Shown: positions 44,084-53,494 of the stretch, in pieces
Layout: each line of letters begins with the position of its first letter
Numbering within the stretch: position 1 is the stretch's first letter
From: Alphaproteobacteria bacterium SS10
GTDB taxonomy: Bacteria > Pseudomonadota > Alphaproteobacteria > TMED2
NCBI GenBank assembly: GCA_019192455.1
Contig: JAHCML010000007.1
Location: 100,274 to 164,273, forward strand
Direction: 5' to 3'
DNA: 64,000 bases
Position numbers and translations under genes: made by a program
Notes under the pieces: model-generated
Seen by the model: the letters and a program-made list of their open reading frames with translations, nothing else
What the model was told of the DNA's origin: nothing
Database searches by the model: none

Positions 44084-45184
44084 CTAGTCGGCGCTCTCGC
44101 CCTTATCACCGTTCTTTGGAACCATCAGCGGCCCCTGCGGTGGGATTGGCTGCTCACCATGCTTTTTGTAAGTGCGTGCCAGATTGTTGATATCTGGATT
44201 TGGCAGTGCCACCAGACCTATGGTCATCTTTACCGCCTCACCCAGATCGCGCAGCAGGTGTAGGTCCTGCTCCTCCAGAGAGTCCCAGCGGCGCGCGATA
44301 GTCTGGATCTGCTGGCGTAGGGTTTTGGCTAGCTCAATCATGGCGATGTTATCGACCTGATCGCCAATCCGCTGGATGTCGCGCATCAAGCTCAGCATCA
44401 CGTTGAACCAGGCACGCATCTGCATCGAGTTCGTGCCTGCCGAGTTTTTGCCGTCGAGATGCGCCTCAATCAACAGATGGCTAAGCACACCAAGGGATTG
44501 GGCGTGCTGCTCAAGGCGGGCAGCGATGATGGCCTCAACCGTCTCGCGGATATGATCATCGGCGACAACATTGCTGCCTGGGTTGCCGGTCAAATGCTGC
44601 AGCAGCGTGTTTGGTACCTCTAATTGGCTGATCGTCGAGGGACGGTCATCATCCTGCCGGCGATCGGGGCCGACATAGTTGCTGGTTACGACAAAGGGTC
44701 GCCGGTGAATGGCAACATACTCAATTCGCTCACTGAGCGTTTTTGAGGTGATGGGCTGCACCACAACATCATCAGCGCCCTGTCGGATCAAACCGGCAAT
44801 ATGGCGAGCATCCGCGCGGGCGGTTGTGACGATCACCACAACAAACGGGTTACGACCCACCCGGCCGTGGCGAACCGCATCGATAAATTTGATTGATTGA
44901 TCGGAGAAATCATCGGCGATGACCAGCAGGTCAGGGGTGGTTAAATCCCCGTCAGCATCAGCGCGGTCCGCAAGCTCTGCGTCGCCCTGCATGGCTTTGC
45001 GTAGATCGGCCAGCTCATCAAAGGCCGTAATCCGTTCACAGCCAAGCTCACCAAATGCCCAAACAAGGGCGTTGCGGTGGCTGGCATCGGCCTCCGCGAT
45101 CATTATCTGTGCATTCTGCAGATTGCCATATTCAGGGCCTATTGCCCCGTTGATGATGGCCAAGTCTTCCCCCACCCGTACCAA
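44084..45184 (-). CDS. Receiver-like domain protein with atypical residues
   Basis: The 366-residue protein has an N-terminal region similar to CheY-type receivers: AQIMIAEADASHRNALVWAFG, DLLVIADDFSDQSIKF, VVVIVTTARADARHI, and DDVVVQPITSKTL where the conserved Lys-Pro is Gln-Pro. RRPFVVTSNYVGPDRRQDD resembles the boundary of receiver domains, and a helical C-terminal region follows. The Asp position may be kept but Lys is lost, so it may not signal by phosphorylation. It converges on the pseudo-Hpt gene, from which it is separated by six bases. Confidence 0.6.
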   Translation of the reverse strand: MVRVGEDLAIINGAIGPEYGNLQNAQIMIAEADASHRNALVWAFGELGCERITAFDELADLRKAMQGDAELADRADADGDLTTPDLLVIADDFSDQSIKFIDAVRHGRVGRNPFVVVIVTTARADARHIAGLIRQGADDVVVQPITSKTLSERIEYVAIHRRPFVVTSNYVGPDRRQDDDRPSTISQLEVPNTLLQHLTGNPGSNVVADDHIRETVEAIIAARLEQHAQSLGVLSHLLIEAHLDGKNSAGTNSMQMRAWFNVMLSLMRDIQRIGDQVDNIAMIELAKTLRQQIQTIARRWDSLEEQDLHLLRDLGEAVKMTIGLVALPNPDINNLARTYKKHGEQPIPPQGPLMVPKNGDKGESAD

Positions 45185-45257
45185 ACAAACCAGCTAGGGT
45201 TTAATGTAGCACAAAGCCGCCCAAACTGGAGTCTCGAACCGGGCGTTAAGGTTTGGG

Positions 45258-45905
45258 CTAGGGGCGCGATAGGGCCCTATCGGCCAGGGCAGCCTTTAGC
45301 GAGGCGCGGTCATCGATATCTCCCGCCGGGCGAATAAGGCCAACCCGTGTACGGCTTCTGCCGTGTGTTGAGAGACGTGCGGCCGTCGCATCCCGGGTTG
45401 TTTTTGCTGACCACTGAATGCCGTCCAGCGATGGCAGCTTGGTCAAGGCGCCACCACGCCAACCGATCAGCCAGAAACCTCCATCATCAGCAGGTCCCAG
45501 CACAAAATCGTTCCGTCTAAGGCTGTCTAGCGCAGCAGAAATATCGGTTGCCCTAATCCCCGGCAGATCGCTGCCGATGATGAGGGTGGGGCGCCCCAAT
45601 TCACCAAACTGGGCTAGCAAGCTGCGCATTCGGTGGCCGAGATCGCCATCGGCCTGGATCATCACCGGCAGGGCTTGGAACCGGGGGTGTGAAACCGCTG
45701 TCCGGTATTCCTTTGAGCTCGCTAACGCGATCACTAGCTGAGTTGAAGGCAGGCGCCGTAATCGATGGGTTAGGCGATCCAGGCTATGGCGTTGGACCCT
45801 AGCGGCCGTGGCTGGTGAGGTTTCAGCCGCCAATCGGCTTTTACCCTGCCCCAGCTTTGGCCAGCGGGCCATGATGACCAGCGTCGCTCTATGCCGACTA
45901 GCCAC
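45258..45905 (-). CDS. DUF2064 / TIGR04282-like glycosyltransferase
   Basis: The 215-residue protein has the N-terminal GT-A-like pattern VIMARWPKLGQGKSRLA, a long first domain, and GSDLPGIRATDISAALDSL and VLGPADDGGFWLIGW, signature of the DUF2064 family found beside TIGR04283 glycosyltransferases. The TIGR04282/TIGR04283 pair has been assigned to arsenosugar or related glycan synthesis in some genomes, but no arsenic methyltransferase is visible here. It overlaps the next gene by eight bases on the same strand. Confidence 0.76.
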   Translation of the reverse strand: MASRHRATLVIMARWPKLGQGKSRLAAETSPATAARVQRHSLDRLTHRLRRLPSTQLVIALASSKEYRTAVSHPRFQALPVMIQADGDLGHRMRSLLAQFGELGRPTLIIGSDLPGIRATDISAALDSLRRNDFVLGPADDGGFWLIGWRGGALTKLPSLDGIQWSAKTTRDATAARLSTHGRSRTRVGLIRPAGDIDDRASLKAALADRALSRP

Positions 45906-46599
45906 GGGCAGTCCCTTTGCCTTTGTAGCGGTTGGCGATCCTCTCTACCGGAACGCCGCGCCAATGGTCGAACAGGCAGCGCAGGTTGCGAAGCACACGC
46001 CTGGCATAGCCATCACGCTGGTAGCGATCGGCGGATGTCATAATCTCAGTTGGTAGTTGCCGGATAACCCGCCGCCCGGCCTTCTCTTTCAGCGCGTTGA
46101 TGAGCATCACATCCTCCATAAGGAGCGCCGGCTGAAACCCGCCGCTGGCATGGTAGAGGCTCATCTCAATCAGTAGGCCTTGGTCGCCATAGGGCAGGCC
46201 AAACCATTTGGTTCGCCAGTTGGCCCCAGCGGCAACGAGTGCCGGGCGCCACCCCTTCGCATCAAACCGTAGCTTGGCTACGCCAGCCTGTCCTTGATGC
46301 GCCTCGGTGTGTTCTATGACAGCCGCGCCAAATCCCGCGGGCAAATGACTATCCGCATGCAAGACTAGCGTCCAATCAGTGCTGATGTCTTTCGCGCCCA
46401 CCTTTAGCTGAATGCCCCGCCCCGCAGCGCTGGTGGTCAAGGTTGCGCGGCCCTCGCAAAGCGCCTGGGTGCCGTCGCTTGAGCCACCATCCACCACCAT
46501 CACAGGTTGGCCTGGTAGTTCTCGCGACAGATCATCCAGCAGCCTTGGCAGCTGCTTGGCGGCATTCAGTGTCGGGATCAGAATTGTTACCTGGCTCAT
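45898..46599 (-). CDS. TIGR04283-like family 2 glycosyltransferase
   Basis: The start at ATG 46599 (MSQVTILIPTLNAAKQL) gives 233 residues. The GT2 core is seen: VMVVDGGSSDGTQ, and a C-terminal LHADSHLPAG, where the metal-binding motif sits (HADS), followed by FGLPYGDQGLLIEMSLYHASGGF. It lies immediately downstream in the same transcript as the DUF2064 gene and is divergent from the NifU-like gene. Confidence 0.78.
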   Translation of the reverse strand: MSQVTILIPTLNAAKQLPRLLDDLSRELPGQPVMVVDGGSSDGTQALCEGRATLTTSAAGRGIQLKVGAKDISTDWTLVLHADSHLPAGFGAAVIEHTEAHQGQAGVAKLRFDAKGWRPALVAAGANWRTKWFGLPYGDQGLLIEMSLYHASGGFQPALLMEDVMLINALKEKAGRRVIRQLPTEIMTSADRYQRDGYARRVLRNLRCLFDHWRGVPVERIANRYKGKGTARG

Positions 46600-46653
46600 C
46601 AAGACCTGGTCTTCGGGGTGGTAAAGCCGTGAAGGCAACGCCATTCTATACCC

Positions 46654-47091
46654 ATGCGCGACACCGATCTGAACCAACTTTATAGCCGCCAAATTCTTGA
46701 CCTTGCGGCGTCGATCGACCGGACCGATCCATTGACGGATGCCGATGCGAGTGCGCGGGTGACGAGCCCGGTCTGTGGCTCGCGGATTGAGGTCTCCCTT
46801 AACCTCACCAATGGGCGGATATCTGATTACGGGCAGAAGTTGCAGGCCTGTGCCCTGGGGCAGGCCTCGGCCGCCATTATGGCCCGCCATGTGATCGGCA
46901 GCGACAGGGTAGCGGTGGAGGCGGCCCTGGACGATCTCGACGGTATCTTGGCCGGTAAGGCCGATGCTGATCAGATGGATTGGCCAGAGCTTGCGCTGCT
47001 CGCGCCGGTTCATGAGTTTCCGGCACGGCATGGCGCTGTTCGGCTGCCATTCCTGGCAACCCTAAAGGCGCTGGATAGCGTTACTCGCTAG
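46654..47091 (+). CDS. NifU-like iron-sulfur cluster scaffold protein
   Basis: The 145-residue protein has the scaffold pattern: VTSPVCGSRIEVSLNLTNG with the first cysteine, QKLQACALGQASAAIMARHVIG with the second, and HEFPARHGAVRLPF near the C-terminus. The third cysteine of classical NifU/IscU is not present in the same place (RH-x2-VRLPF), as in the DUF59-adjacent family of iron-sulfur scaffold proteins in alphaproteobacteria. Its 3' end overlaps that of a convergent sulfotransferase gene. Confidence 0.74.
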   Translation: MRDTDLNQLYSRQILDLAASIDRTDPLTDADASARVTSPVCGSRIEVSLNLTNGRISDYGQKLQACALGQASAAIMARHVIGSDRVAVEAALDDLDGILAGKADADQMDWPELALLAPVHEFPARHGAVRLPFLATLKALDSVTR

Positions 47092-48052
47092 CTGGCGTCT
47101 CGAGTGAGTAGCCACGACGCTCCAGGTGGTCACCGGCAACGCTGTGGATCAGTTCAATGTGGCGGGGCTCAAACGTATTGACCCAATCGCCAACCACGCC
47201 TTTGCGGAAGAAGCTGTCACGGTTCTCTTCACCGCGCTTGCGACCCTCTGACAGGCGCTCGAAAGAGCCGCCATAGACGCATTTACCGACCGCTTCCTCG
47301 CTCGTATCCACCTCGAGGAACTCAAGGACGGTCTTCATGGTCTCTTCAGGGTTTTGATGCAGATCTTCATAACGGATCTGATGCATCGTGCCGGGGTGGT
47401 TTTTGTCATAGCGAGCGCAGTCATCTTGGACTTTGACCCAGTTCTTTACGAACGGCTCAACAACCTGGTCCGGATCCTCACGCTTATTCGGGTTCAAGCC
47501 CTCGCGGTACAGGCGCTGAGCCTGGTGGAAGGTCGAGGCGCAGGCATCGCGAACGTCACGGGTGATGGTGACGAACTTGGCCTGTGGGAACACCAGTTTG
47601 AAATACTCAAGGGAGGCGGTGTAGAGCGGTGTCTTATCGCCAATCCATTTGGCGGTTGGCTTGATGTCAGCACTCAAAATCACCATGCCGATCATGGTGC
47701 GCAGAATGAACTGCATATCCCGCTGACGCAGCGCCTCGGTGTAGGTCGCATCGCCGTCCTTGTAGATGAAGCCGTTGGTCTGCTTCATCTTCGCATTATA
47801 GGCGCGCAACAGGTCGTGCAGCGGACGACCGAGCCAATCTGAGAAGTGCCCCTCACCACCACAATGGATTTCTGGATGGTGGTTCAGTGATAGCTGCAGC
47901 CAGGTGGTTCCGCTCTTCGGGGCGCCGCAGACAAACAGCATCGGTCGCTTCAGGATCTCGGCGATCTGTTCTTGATAGGCATCAAAAAAGGCTGGGAAAT
48001 CTTTATTGCTGTTGGGCAGTTCTTGCATGGCGCTGGCTTGGTCTAAAGGCAT
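47081..48052 (-). CDS. PAPS-dependent sulfotransferase
   Basis: A 323-residue protein with the sulfotransferase 5'-phosphosulfate-binding loop PMLFVCGAPKSGTTWLQ near residues 38-54, HPEIHCGGEGHFSDW, and 3'-phosphate-binding loop FVTITRDVRDACASTFHQAQ. It should transfer a sulfuryl group from PAPS. The acceptor cannot be inferred. Its gene ends eleven bases within the NifU-like gene; a start at the later Met (48028) is possible. Confidence 0.8.
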   Translation of the reverse strand: MPLDQASAMQELPNSNKDFPAFFDAYQEQIAEILKRPMLFVCGAPKSGTTWLQLSLNHHPEIHCGGEGHFSDWLGRPLHDLLRAYNAKMKQTNGFIYKDGDATYTEALRQRDMQFILRTMIGMVILSADIKPTAKWIGDKTPLYTASLEYFKLVFPQAKFVTITRDVRDACASTFHQAQRLYREGLNPNKREDPDQVVEPFVKNWVKVQDDCARYDKNHPGTMHQIRYEDLHQNPEETMKTVLEFLEVDTSEEAVGKCVYGGSFERLSEGRKRGEENRDSFFRKGVVGDWVNTFEPRHIELIHSVAGDHLERRGYSLETPASE

Positions 48053-48402
48053 GGGTTAACGGGCCTGTTTAACAAAGTTGGTCTGCTGCGACTCGGTGGC
48101 TGGGCGTGGCGTCTTGCTGGCTTATGCCTGCCGGTCAGCGGCTGACAAACATGGTTGCTGGGTGGCTTACACGGCAGAATCGTTCTAGTCGAGTGCGATT
48201 TCGTGGCGATTTATACACACCACCCTCCGCTGTTGCCGTTACCGCGGGCTCACCTATCGATGGTCCAGGGCGAATCGTATCTTGGAACCGTGCTAACAGC
48301 GGAATTGTTCCGTTTGCGTTATAATCTGACGATCAGCGCGTAATTTGGCCGGGATGGCTACGTCGATGTTGATTAGCGTCAACCAACCGAACAGGTGCGG
48401 TT
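48053..48402. other. 350-bp intergenic region
   Basis: The region lies between divergent sulfotransferase and RTX genes and should hold both promoters. No gene, repeat or strong hairpin was noticed. Confidence 0.4.
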
Positions 48403-50832
48403 ATGAGTGGAACGATCGGTAACGATACCATTGCAGGAACCAGCGGTGCTGACATCCTGAACGGCCTTGCTGGCTTTGACAGCATCGTCGGCGGTGACGG
48501 CAATGACACGATTGATGGTGGCGCTGACGGCGACACGATCCGCGCTGGCGCCGACGCAGACAGCGTCAACGGTGGTTCTGGTAACGATAGTCTGGATGGC
48601 AGCACTGGCGCTGACACGATGATCGGTGGCACCGGCTCCGACATCATTGATGGCGGCGACGGCGATGACATTTTCGATCCAAACACTGGTGTCGATAATG
48701 ATGGTGGTAATGACACCATCTATGGCGGTGCCGGTAATGACCTAATCACCAGCCGAGAGGGCGATGACCTCGTCTTTGGTGGCACCGGCAATGACGCCAT
48801 CACCATCGGTGATAACGACACTGTCTATGGCGATGATGGTAATGACATCATTACCGAGTTTGTTGAGACCCCGGGCTTCGACAACCAGATTATCTATGGC
48901 GGCGCGGGCAACGACACGATCAACCTGGCGAATGATGCTGACACCGTTTTCGGTGACGCTGGCGCAGACCTAATCAACGGTTCCAGCGACGGTGATGTGC
49001 TTTACGGCGGCGATAATGTGACCTTCGCCGATGCCTTTGATGTCATCGTCACCGAGGGCGACACCATCTATGGCGGCGCCGGTAATGATCTAATCTTCGG
49101 CGGTGGTGGCTCTGACACCCTCTATGGTGGTGACGATATCGACACCTTCGCCGGTACGCTGGCGGAGTTTGATGGCGATCGCCTGGCCGATTATTCGGCT
49201 GCTGACGCGCCTAATTTCCTGCCCGCTGAGGTGATCCGTATTACCGATCAAACCTCTCTCAGTGCGGCGGATATTGATTTCAGTCGCTCTGGTGGTGTGA
49301 CCACACTGACCATCAATGACGGGGTCGCAGATCGTGAGATCAACATTGTCGGTGATTTCAGCCTGGAATCGATCGTCAATGGCGAGATTCGCCTGCAAGG
49401 GCCGAGTGCTACCGCCAATGAGTTTTCAAACATTCTCGATGGAACCGGTGCCGCTGACACAATCAATGGTGAGGGCGGAAACGACCTGATCTATGGCTTT
49501 GATGGCAATGACTCCCTGATCGGTGGTGAGGGCAATGACGAGGCCTATGGCGGCAATGACGCCGATGTCCTTACCGGTGGTTCCGGCGATGACCGGCTGT
49601 TTGGTGATGCCGATGCCGACATTCTGATCGGTGGCACTGGCAATGACGTGCTCGACGGTGGCGCAGGTGCTGACAATCTGGATGGTGGAACCGGTGCCGA
49701 CGTCCTGAATGGCGGCGGTGGTGCCGATACCATTGTGGCCGGCGATGCGGATACCCTTTCCGGTGGTGCCGGGGCTGACACCTTCGCCCCAGATGCGGCC
49801 ACGGTGAACGCCACGATTGACGATTTTGCCATTGGCGATGTCATCGACTTCTCAGTCCTGGGCCAATCGGTCGAAGATGTGAATGATATCGACATCACGG
49901 TGATACCCGGGGCGGTTCAGATCTCCTTTGAATCGCTGGTGCTGACCTTGCTGTCGGCGTCCCCTTCCACATTGGCGACATCGATTGCCGCCAACGCATC
50001 GACGACCTTCCAATTGGCCCCTGATGGCCCACCGCCGAGTGGCACGCCAACCGATGGTGATGATGTCATCATCCTGCCCGATGGTACCACCTCCATTGAT
50101 GGTGGCGCTGGCAATGACGACATCACCGGCGGCACCACCGCAGACAGCATTCTGGGTGGTGACGGTGAGGACACCGTGAACAGCGGTGACGGCAATGACA
50201 CCGTATTCGGTCAGGAAGATAGCGACGTTATCGACGGTGGTGCGGGTGCTGATGTTGCCTATGGCAACACTGATGAGGACACGCTGAACGGCGGTGACGG
50301 CAATGACAGCCTGTTCGGTGGTCAGGATGATGACGCCATTAGTGGCGGCGTCGGCGATGATCGCCTGTTTGGTAACAAGGGCGAGGACAATATCGCCGGC
50401 CAGGACGGCAACGATGTCGCCTATGGTAACCAGGGCAATGACACCCTAGACGGCACCGTTGGGGCCGATACGCTCTTCGGTGGTCAGGGCAATGACAACC
50501 TGTTCGGTAATGTCGGCAGCGACCAACTCTTCGGCAATAAGGGCGATGACACGCTGGTCGGTGGTGACGGCAATGACTTCCTGTTCGGTCAGGTTGGCAA
50601 TGACGTCCTAACCGGCAATTCCGGCGGTGATGTCTTTGTCGTCAATGGCAGCGGCGCGCAGACGGATCGGGTTACCGACTTCAATGCTGCTGAAGGTGAC
50701 CGCATTGATGATGGTGGCGTCGCAATCAACGGTATCATCGAAACCGGCGGTGACACGGTCATCAACTTTGCTGGTGATGTGACTGTGATCCTTGAGGGGG
50801 TCCTCGGCTTCGACACGGCCTTCATCATCTAG
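48403..50832 (+). CDS. RTX (hemolysin-type calcium-binding) repeat protein
   Basis: The 809-residue protein has no N-terminal signal peptide and many nonapeptide repeats of the form GGxGxDxLx (GGDGNDTIDGG, GGAGNDLI). The repeats fall in three blocks (about 48403-49130, 49441-49780 and 50050-50630), separated by non-repeat domains (49141-49430 and 49781-50040). The C-terminus (DRVTDFNAAEGDRIDDGG, then VTVILEGVLGFDTAFII) resembles the type I secretion signal with Asp followed by hydrophobic residues. It is therefore a probable type I secreted calcium-binding protein; no secretion genes are seen in the window. Confidence 0.86.
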   Translation: MSGTIGNDTIAGTSGADILNGLAGFDSIVGGDGNDTIDGGADGDTIRAGADADSVNGGSGNDSLDGSTGADTMIGGTGSDIIDGGDGDDIFDPNTGVDNDGGNDTIYGGAGNDLITSREGDDLVFGGTGNDAITIGDNDTVYGDDGNDIITEFVETPGFDNQIIYGGAGNDTINLANDADTVFGDAGADLINGSSDGDVLYGGDNVTFADAFDVIVTEGDTIYGGAGNDLIFGGGGSDTLYGGDDIDTFAGTLAEFDGDRLADYSAADAPNFLPAEVIRITDQTSLSAADIDFSRSGGVTTLTINDGVADREINIVGDFSLESIVNGEIRLQGPSATANEFSNILDGTGAADTINGEGGNDLIYGFDGNDSLIGGEGNDEAYGGNDADVLTGGSGDDRLFGDADADILIGGTGNDVLDGGAGADNLDGGTGADVLNGGGGADTIVAGDADTLSGGAGADTFAPDAATVNATIDDFAIGDVIDFSVLGQSVEDVNDIDITVIPGAVQISFESLVLTLLSASPSTLATSIAANASTTFQLAPDGPPPSGTPTDGDDVIILPDGTTSIDGGAGNDDITGGTTADSILGGDGEDTVNSGDGNDTVFGQEDSDVIDGGAGADVAYGNTDEDTLNGGDGNDSLFGGQDDDAISGGVGDDRLFGNKGEDNIAGQDGNDVAYGNQGNDTLDGTVGADTLFGGQGNDNLFGNVGSDQLFGNKGDDTLVGGDGNDFLFGQVGNDVLTGNSGGDVFVVNGSGAQTDRVTDFNAAEGDRIDDGGVAINGIIETGGDTVINFAGDVTVILEGVLGFDTAFII

Positions 50833-50850
50833 TTCGGCTAACCAAGACCA

Positions 50851-51189
50851 GTGTTCGACGATCCCAGCTTGCCGACCCATTTACGGGTCGGTGGCATCGT
50901 TCGACGCCTGAACTCTGACGGCCAGCCAGCCTACATCCTCGCCAAGGGTGATCCCGATCGCGGCACGCTGCTTATCAAGCTGATTGGTCGTGATCGATCC
51001 TGCCGCTTAGAGCTCGAACAGCGGGATATTGAGGGGGTGCTGCGCTGGATGCCGGCACTGCCTGACGCAAGCCCTGATGAAGCCAAGGCCGACGCCTATA
51101 TTGAGCGCACACGGGCCCGCGACCCCGACGTCTGGGTGATTGAGATTGAGGTGGCGGACGCCACCACCCCCAACCCGTTCGCCGACTAG
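50851..51189 (+). CDS. DUF1491 family protein
   Basis: GTG 50851 gives 112 residues with the DUF1491 layout: HLRVGGIVRRLNSDGQPAYI, a DPDRGTLLIKL strand, and DAYIERTRARDPDVWVIEIE near the end. The family is found almost only in Alphaproteobacteria; the function is unknown. It follows the RTX gene by 18 bases but is probably a separate unit. Confidence 0.74.
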   Translation: MFDDPSLPTHLRVGGIVRRLNSDGQPAYILAKGDPDRGTLLIKLIGRDRSCRLELEQRDIEGVLRWMPALPDASPDEAKADAYIERTRARDPDVWVIEIEVADATTPNPFAD

Positions 51190-51198
51190 TCCGCTGGC

Positions 51199-53400
51199 CT
51201 AGCTAGTCTCTGCTGTGGCCGGCGGTTCACTTGGCTCACCGGTGGCTGGCGCTGCAGGTTTCCGCAGATTAATCACCATAAGGCCGATTGCCAGGGCCGC
51301 ACCGGCGGCATGTACTGCCAGCGTGGTTGGCCATAGGCAAAGAATCGCCGCGACCGCTAGCAGTAGCCGCTCAATCAGGTTTACCGGCTTCTCCATATGT
51401 CCGGCCAGTACGGCAGTGAAGCAGTAGAGGCCGATCAGGGCAAAGCCAGCAACGGTAATGGCGGCCCCCCAATCACCGGACAGGATCGGCGTATAGGCAA
51501 AGAGCAGGGGCACGATGTAGAGGCCCTTGGCGATCTTCCACGACATCACACCGGTTGCCATGGGCGGTGTCTTCGCAATCGCAGCCACGGTAAAGGCGGT
51601 AAGGCAGACCGGCGGTGTCACGTTACTATCCTGGCTCAACCAGAAGATGATCAGGTGTGCGGCCAGTAGCGCCGTTGCGGCTGCAGCTGGGTCCAGGGCG
51701 ATATCTCGGACACTGCCTTTCAGATCAATCGGTACAGCCTCCCAAAGGGCGGCAGCCTCTGCTGCCGACATCGGCGAGGCCAGGGTTATCAGGGCGTTGG
51801 GATCAGCCAACATCATGACAGCCCGGGCCTGTTCGACCAGCGTGCCATTGGTCATCGCTTCAACGATGAGGCCATCGGCAATCAGGTTGTAGAGCGCCGG
51901 TGCTGAGAGGGTGCCCAGGACGATGTACGCTGCCGTCACCGGTAGGCCCATGCCCAAGATCAGGGAGGCAAGGGCGATCAGCGCAATCGCGATGATCAAG
52001 CTAGACCCCGCCCATTCAGTGATCATGAGGGAGAAGGTGTTACCAACCCCTGCTGTCGCAATCACATTCACGATCAGGCCGACAGAGCAGAGCAGCACCG
52101 CCGTCATCGCCATGTTGCGGGCGCCAAGGGCAAGGGCCTCAACCACCTCTTTCGGGCCCATCTTGTTCGGCGTCAGCCAAGACGCAGCGACAACTGAGAT
52201 GATGGCGAGACCAGCCGCATAGGTTGGGGTGAAACCAGCGATCAGAAGGGCGATCAGCACGACAATCGGGATCAGGAAGGCAATACCGCCACGCCGCATC
52301 ACATCGATGAAGCTAACAGTGTCATCGGTGTCAGCGACAACACCGGTCTTCTTCGCCTCAACCCGGACAAAGAACGCGACACTGGCAAAGTACAGAATGG
52401 CTGGCAGGACCGAGGCCGCGACGATGGTCGTGTACGGGATCTGCGTATAGCTCGCCATCACGAAGGCGCCGGCGCCCATAATCGGTGGCATCAACTGCCC
52501 GCCGGTTGAAGACGCGGCCTCAACACCGGCAGCAAACTTTGCGCGGAACCCAGCCTTCTTCATCAGCGGGATTGTGACCACGCCGGTGGATGCTGAGTTG
52601 GCGACGGCGGAGCCGGAGATCGTGCCGGTTAGGCCGGAGGCAATAACGGCCACAAGGCCGGGACCGCCAACCAGGCGACCAGCCACAGCCCTGGCCATAT
52701 CAATCACAAAGTCACCACCGCCGGAGCGCATCAGGAACGCACCGAACAGGATGAACATGAAAACGAAGGTGGAGGAGATCAGGGCGATCGTGCCGAAGAT
52801 GCCCTCGTCATTATAGACGCTTCGGAACAGCACGCTCTCAAGCGATAGGCCCCGGAAGCCAAAGACACCGGGCACATACTGGCCCCAGAACGCGACATAA
52901 GTCAGCGCGATGACAATCAGTGCGGGGATGATCCAGCCGGTTGTCCGGCGGGTCAGCTCAAGGGCGCAGAGGATCAGGATGATCGCAGCACCCAGCTCCG
53001 TCGTCGTCATGGTGGAGCCGCGGGCGTAGATCGCATCCTCGCTCAACACCAGGAAGATGGCGGTGCCAGCCGCTAGCACACCGATCAGCACATCGATGAT
53101 GACCGTCCATCGGAAACGGCCGGCGAGAAGGTCACCCCGGGACAGGGGATAGACCATCACGCAAAGCAGGGCGAAGGTCGCAAAGTGGATGCCGTTCTGC
53201 AGAAGAGTGGACGGGATCGGCAGGGCATCGATCAGCGTCGTGAGGGTGTTGAAGTAGATATGAACCAGGGAGACGAGGGCGCCGAGGATCAGCAGGGTCA
53301 TCCGCAGCCAGCCGGTCTCAACAAAGCCGGGCATGCGGGTGTCTTCCGCGGGCTCTGCATCATCCATATCGGTCACGCTTGGGTTGCTTGCCTCACTCAT
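51199..53400 (-). CDS. TRAP transporter fused permease (TAXI type)
   Basis: Starting at ATG 53400 the 733-residue protein has about sixteen to eighteen hydrophobic segments, the size and pattern of the fused DctQ-DctM permease of TAXI TRAP systems. Seen are GGGDFVIDMARAVAGRLVGGPG, ASGLTGTISGSAVANSAST, and VEAASSTGGQLMPPIMGAGAF, which are conserved in DctM proteins. It should import an organic acid or amino acid driven by ion gradients. It follows the solute-binding gene on the same strand after a terminator hairpin. Confidence 0.86.
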   Translation of the reverse strand: MSEASNPSVTDMDDAEPAEDTRMPGFVETGWLRMTLLILGALVSLVHIYFNTLTTLIDALPIPSTLLQNGIHFATFALLCVMVYPLSRGDLLAGRFRWTVIIDVLIGVLAAGTAIFLVLSEDAIYARGSTMTTTELGAAIILILCALELTRRTTGWIIPALIVIALTYVAFWGQYVPGVFGFRGLSLESVLFRSVYNDEGIFGTIALISSTFVFMFILFGAFLMRSGGGDFVIDMARAVAGRLVGGPGLVAVIASGLTGTISGSAVANSASTGVVTIPLMKKAGFRAKFAAGVEAASSTGGQLMPPIMGAGAFVMASYTQIPYTTIVAASVLPAILYFASVAFFVRVEAKKTGVVADTDDTVSFIDVMRRGGIAFLIPIVVLIALLIAGFTPTYAAGLAIISVVAASWLTPNKMGPKEVVEALALGARNMAMTAVLLCSVGLIVNVIATAGVGNTFSLMITEWAGSSLIIAIALIALASLILGMGLPVTAAYIVLGTLSAPALYNLIADGLIVEAMTNGTLVEQARAVMMLADPNALITLASPMSAAEAAALWEAVPIDLKGSVRDIALDPAAAATALLAAHLIIFWLSQDSNVTPPVCLTAFTVAAIAKTPPMATGVMSWKIAKGLYIVPLLFAYTPILSGDWGAAITVAGFALIGLYCFTAVLAGHMEKPVNLIERLLLAVAAILCLWPTTLAVHAAGAALAIGLMVINLRKPAAPATGEPSEPPATAETS

Positions 53401-53443
53401 GCCCGTGCTCTCCCTAATCGGCGTTATCGCCTTGTTATAGATA

Positions 53444-53482
53444 CAAAAAGGGCCGTGCCGGGATGTCCCGAACACGGCCCTT
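53444..53482 (-). terminator. Intrinsic terminator / attenuator between TAXI genes
   Basis: Between the solute-binding gene and the permease gene, AAGGGCCGTG (53448-53457) pairs with CACGGCCCTT (53473-53482), with an inner CGGG/CCCG stem. On the minus strand the stem is followed by TTTTT. It should lower permease transcription relative to the solute-binding protein. Confidence 0.82.
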
Positions 53483-53494
53483 GGAAGTAGACGA

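Noticed and set aside
49090-49466. Antisense frames inside the RTX gene
   Set aside because: Repetitive composition of the RTX gene keeps the opposite strand open; no independent protein features.
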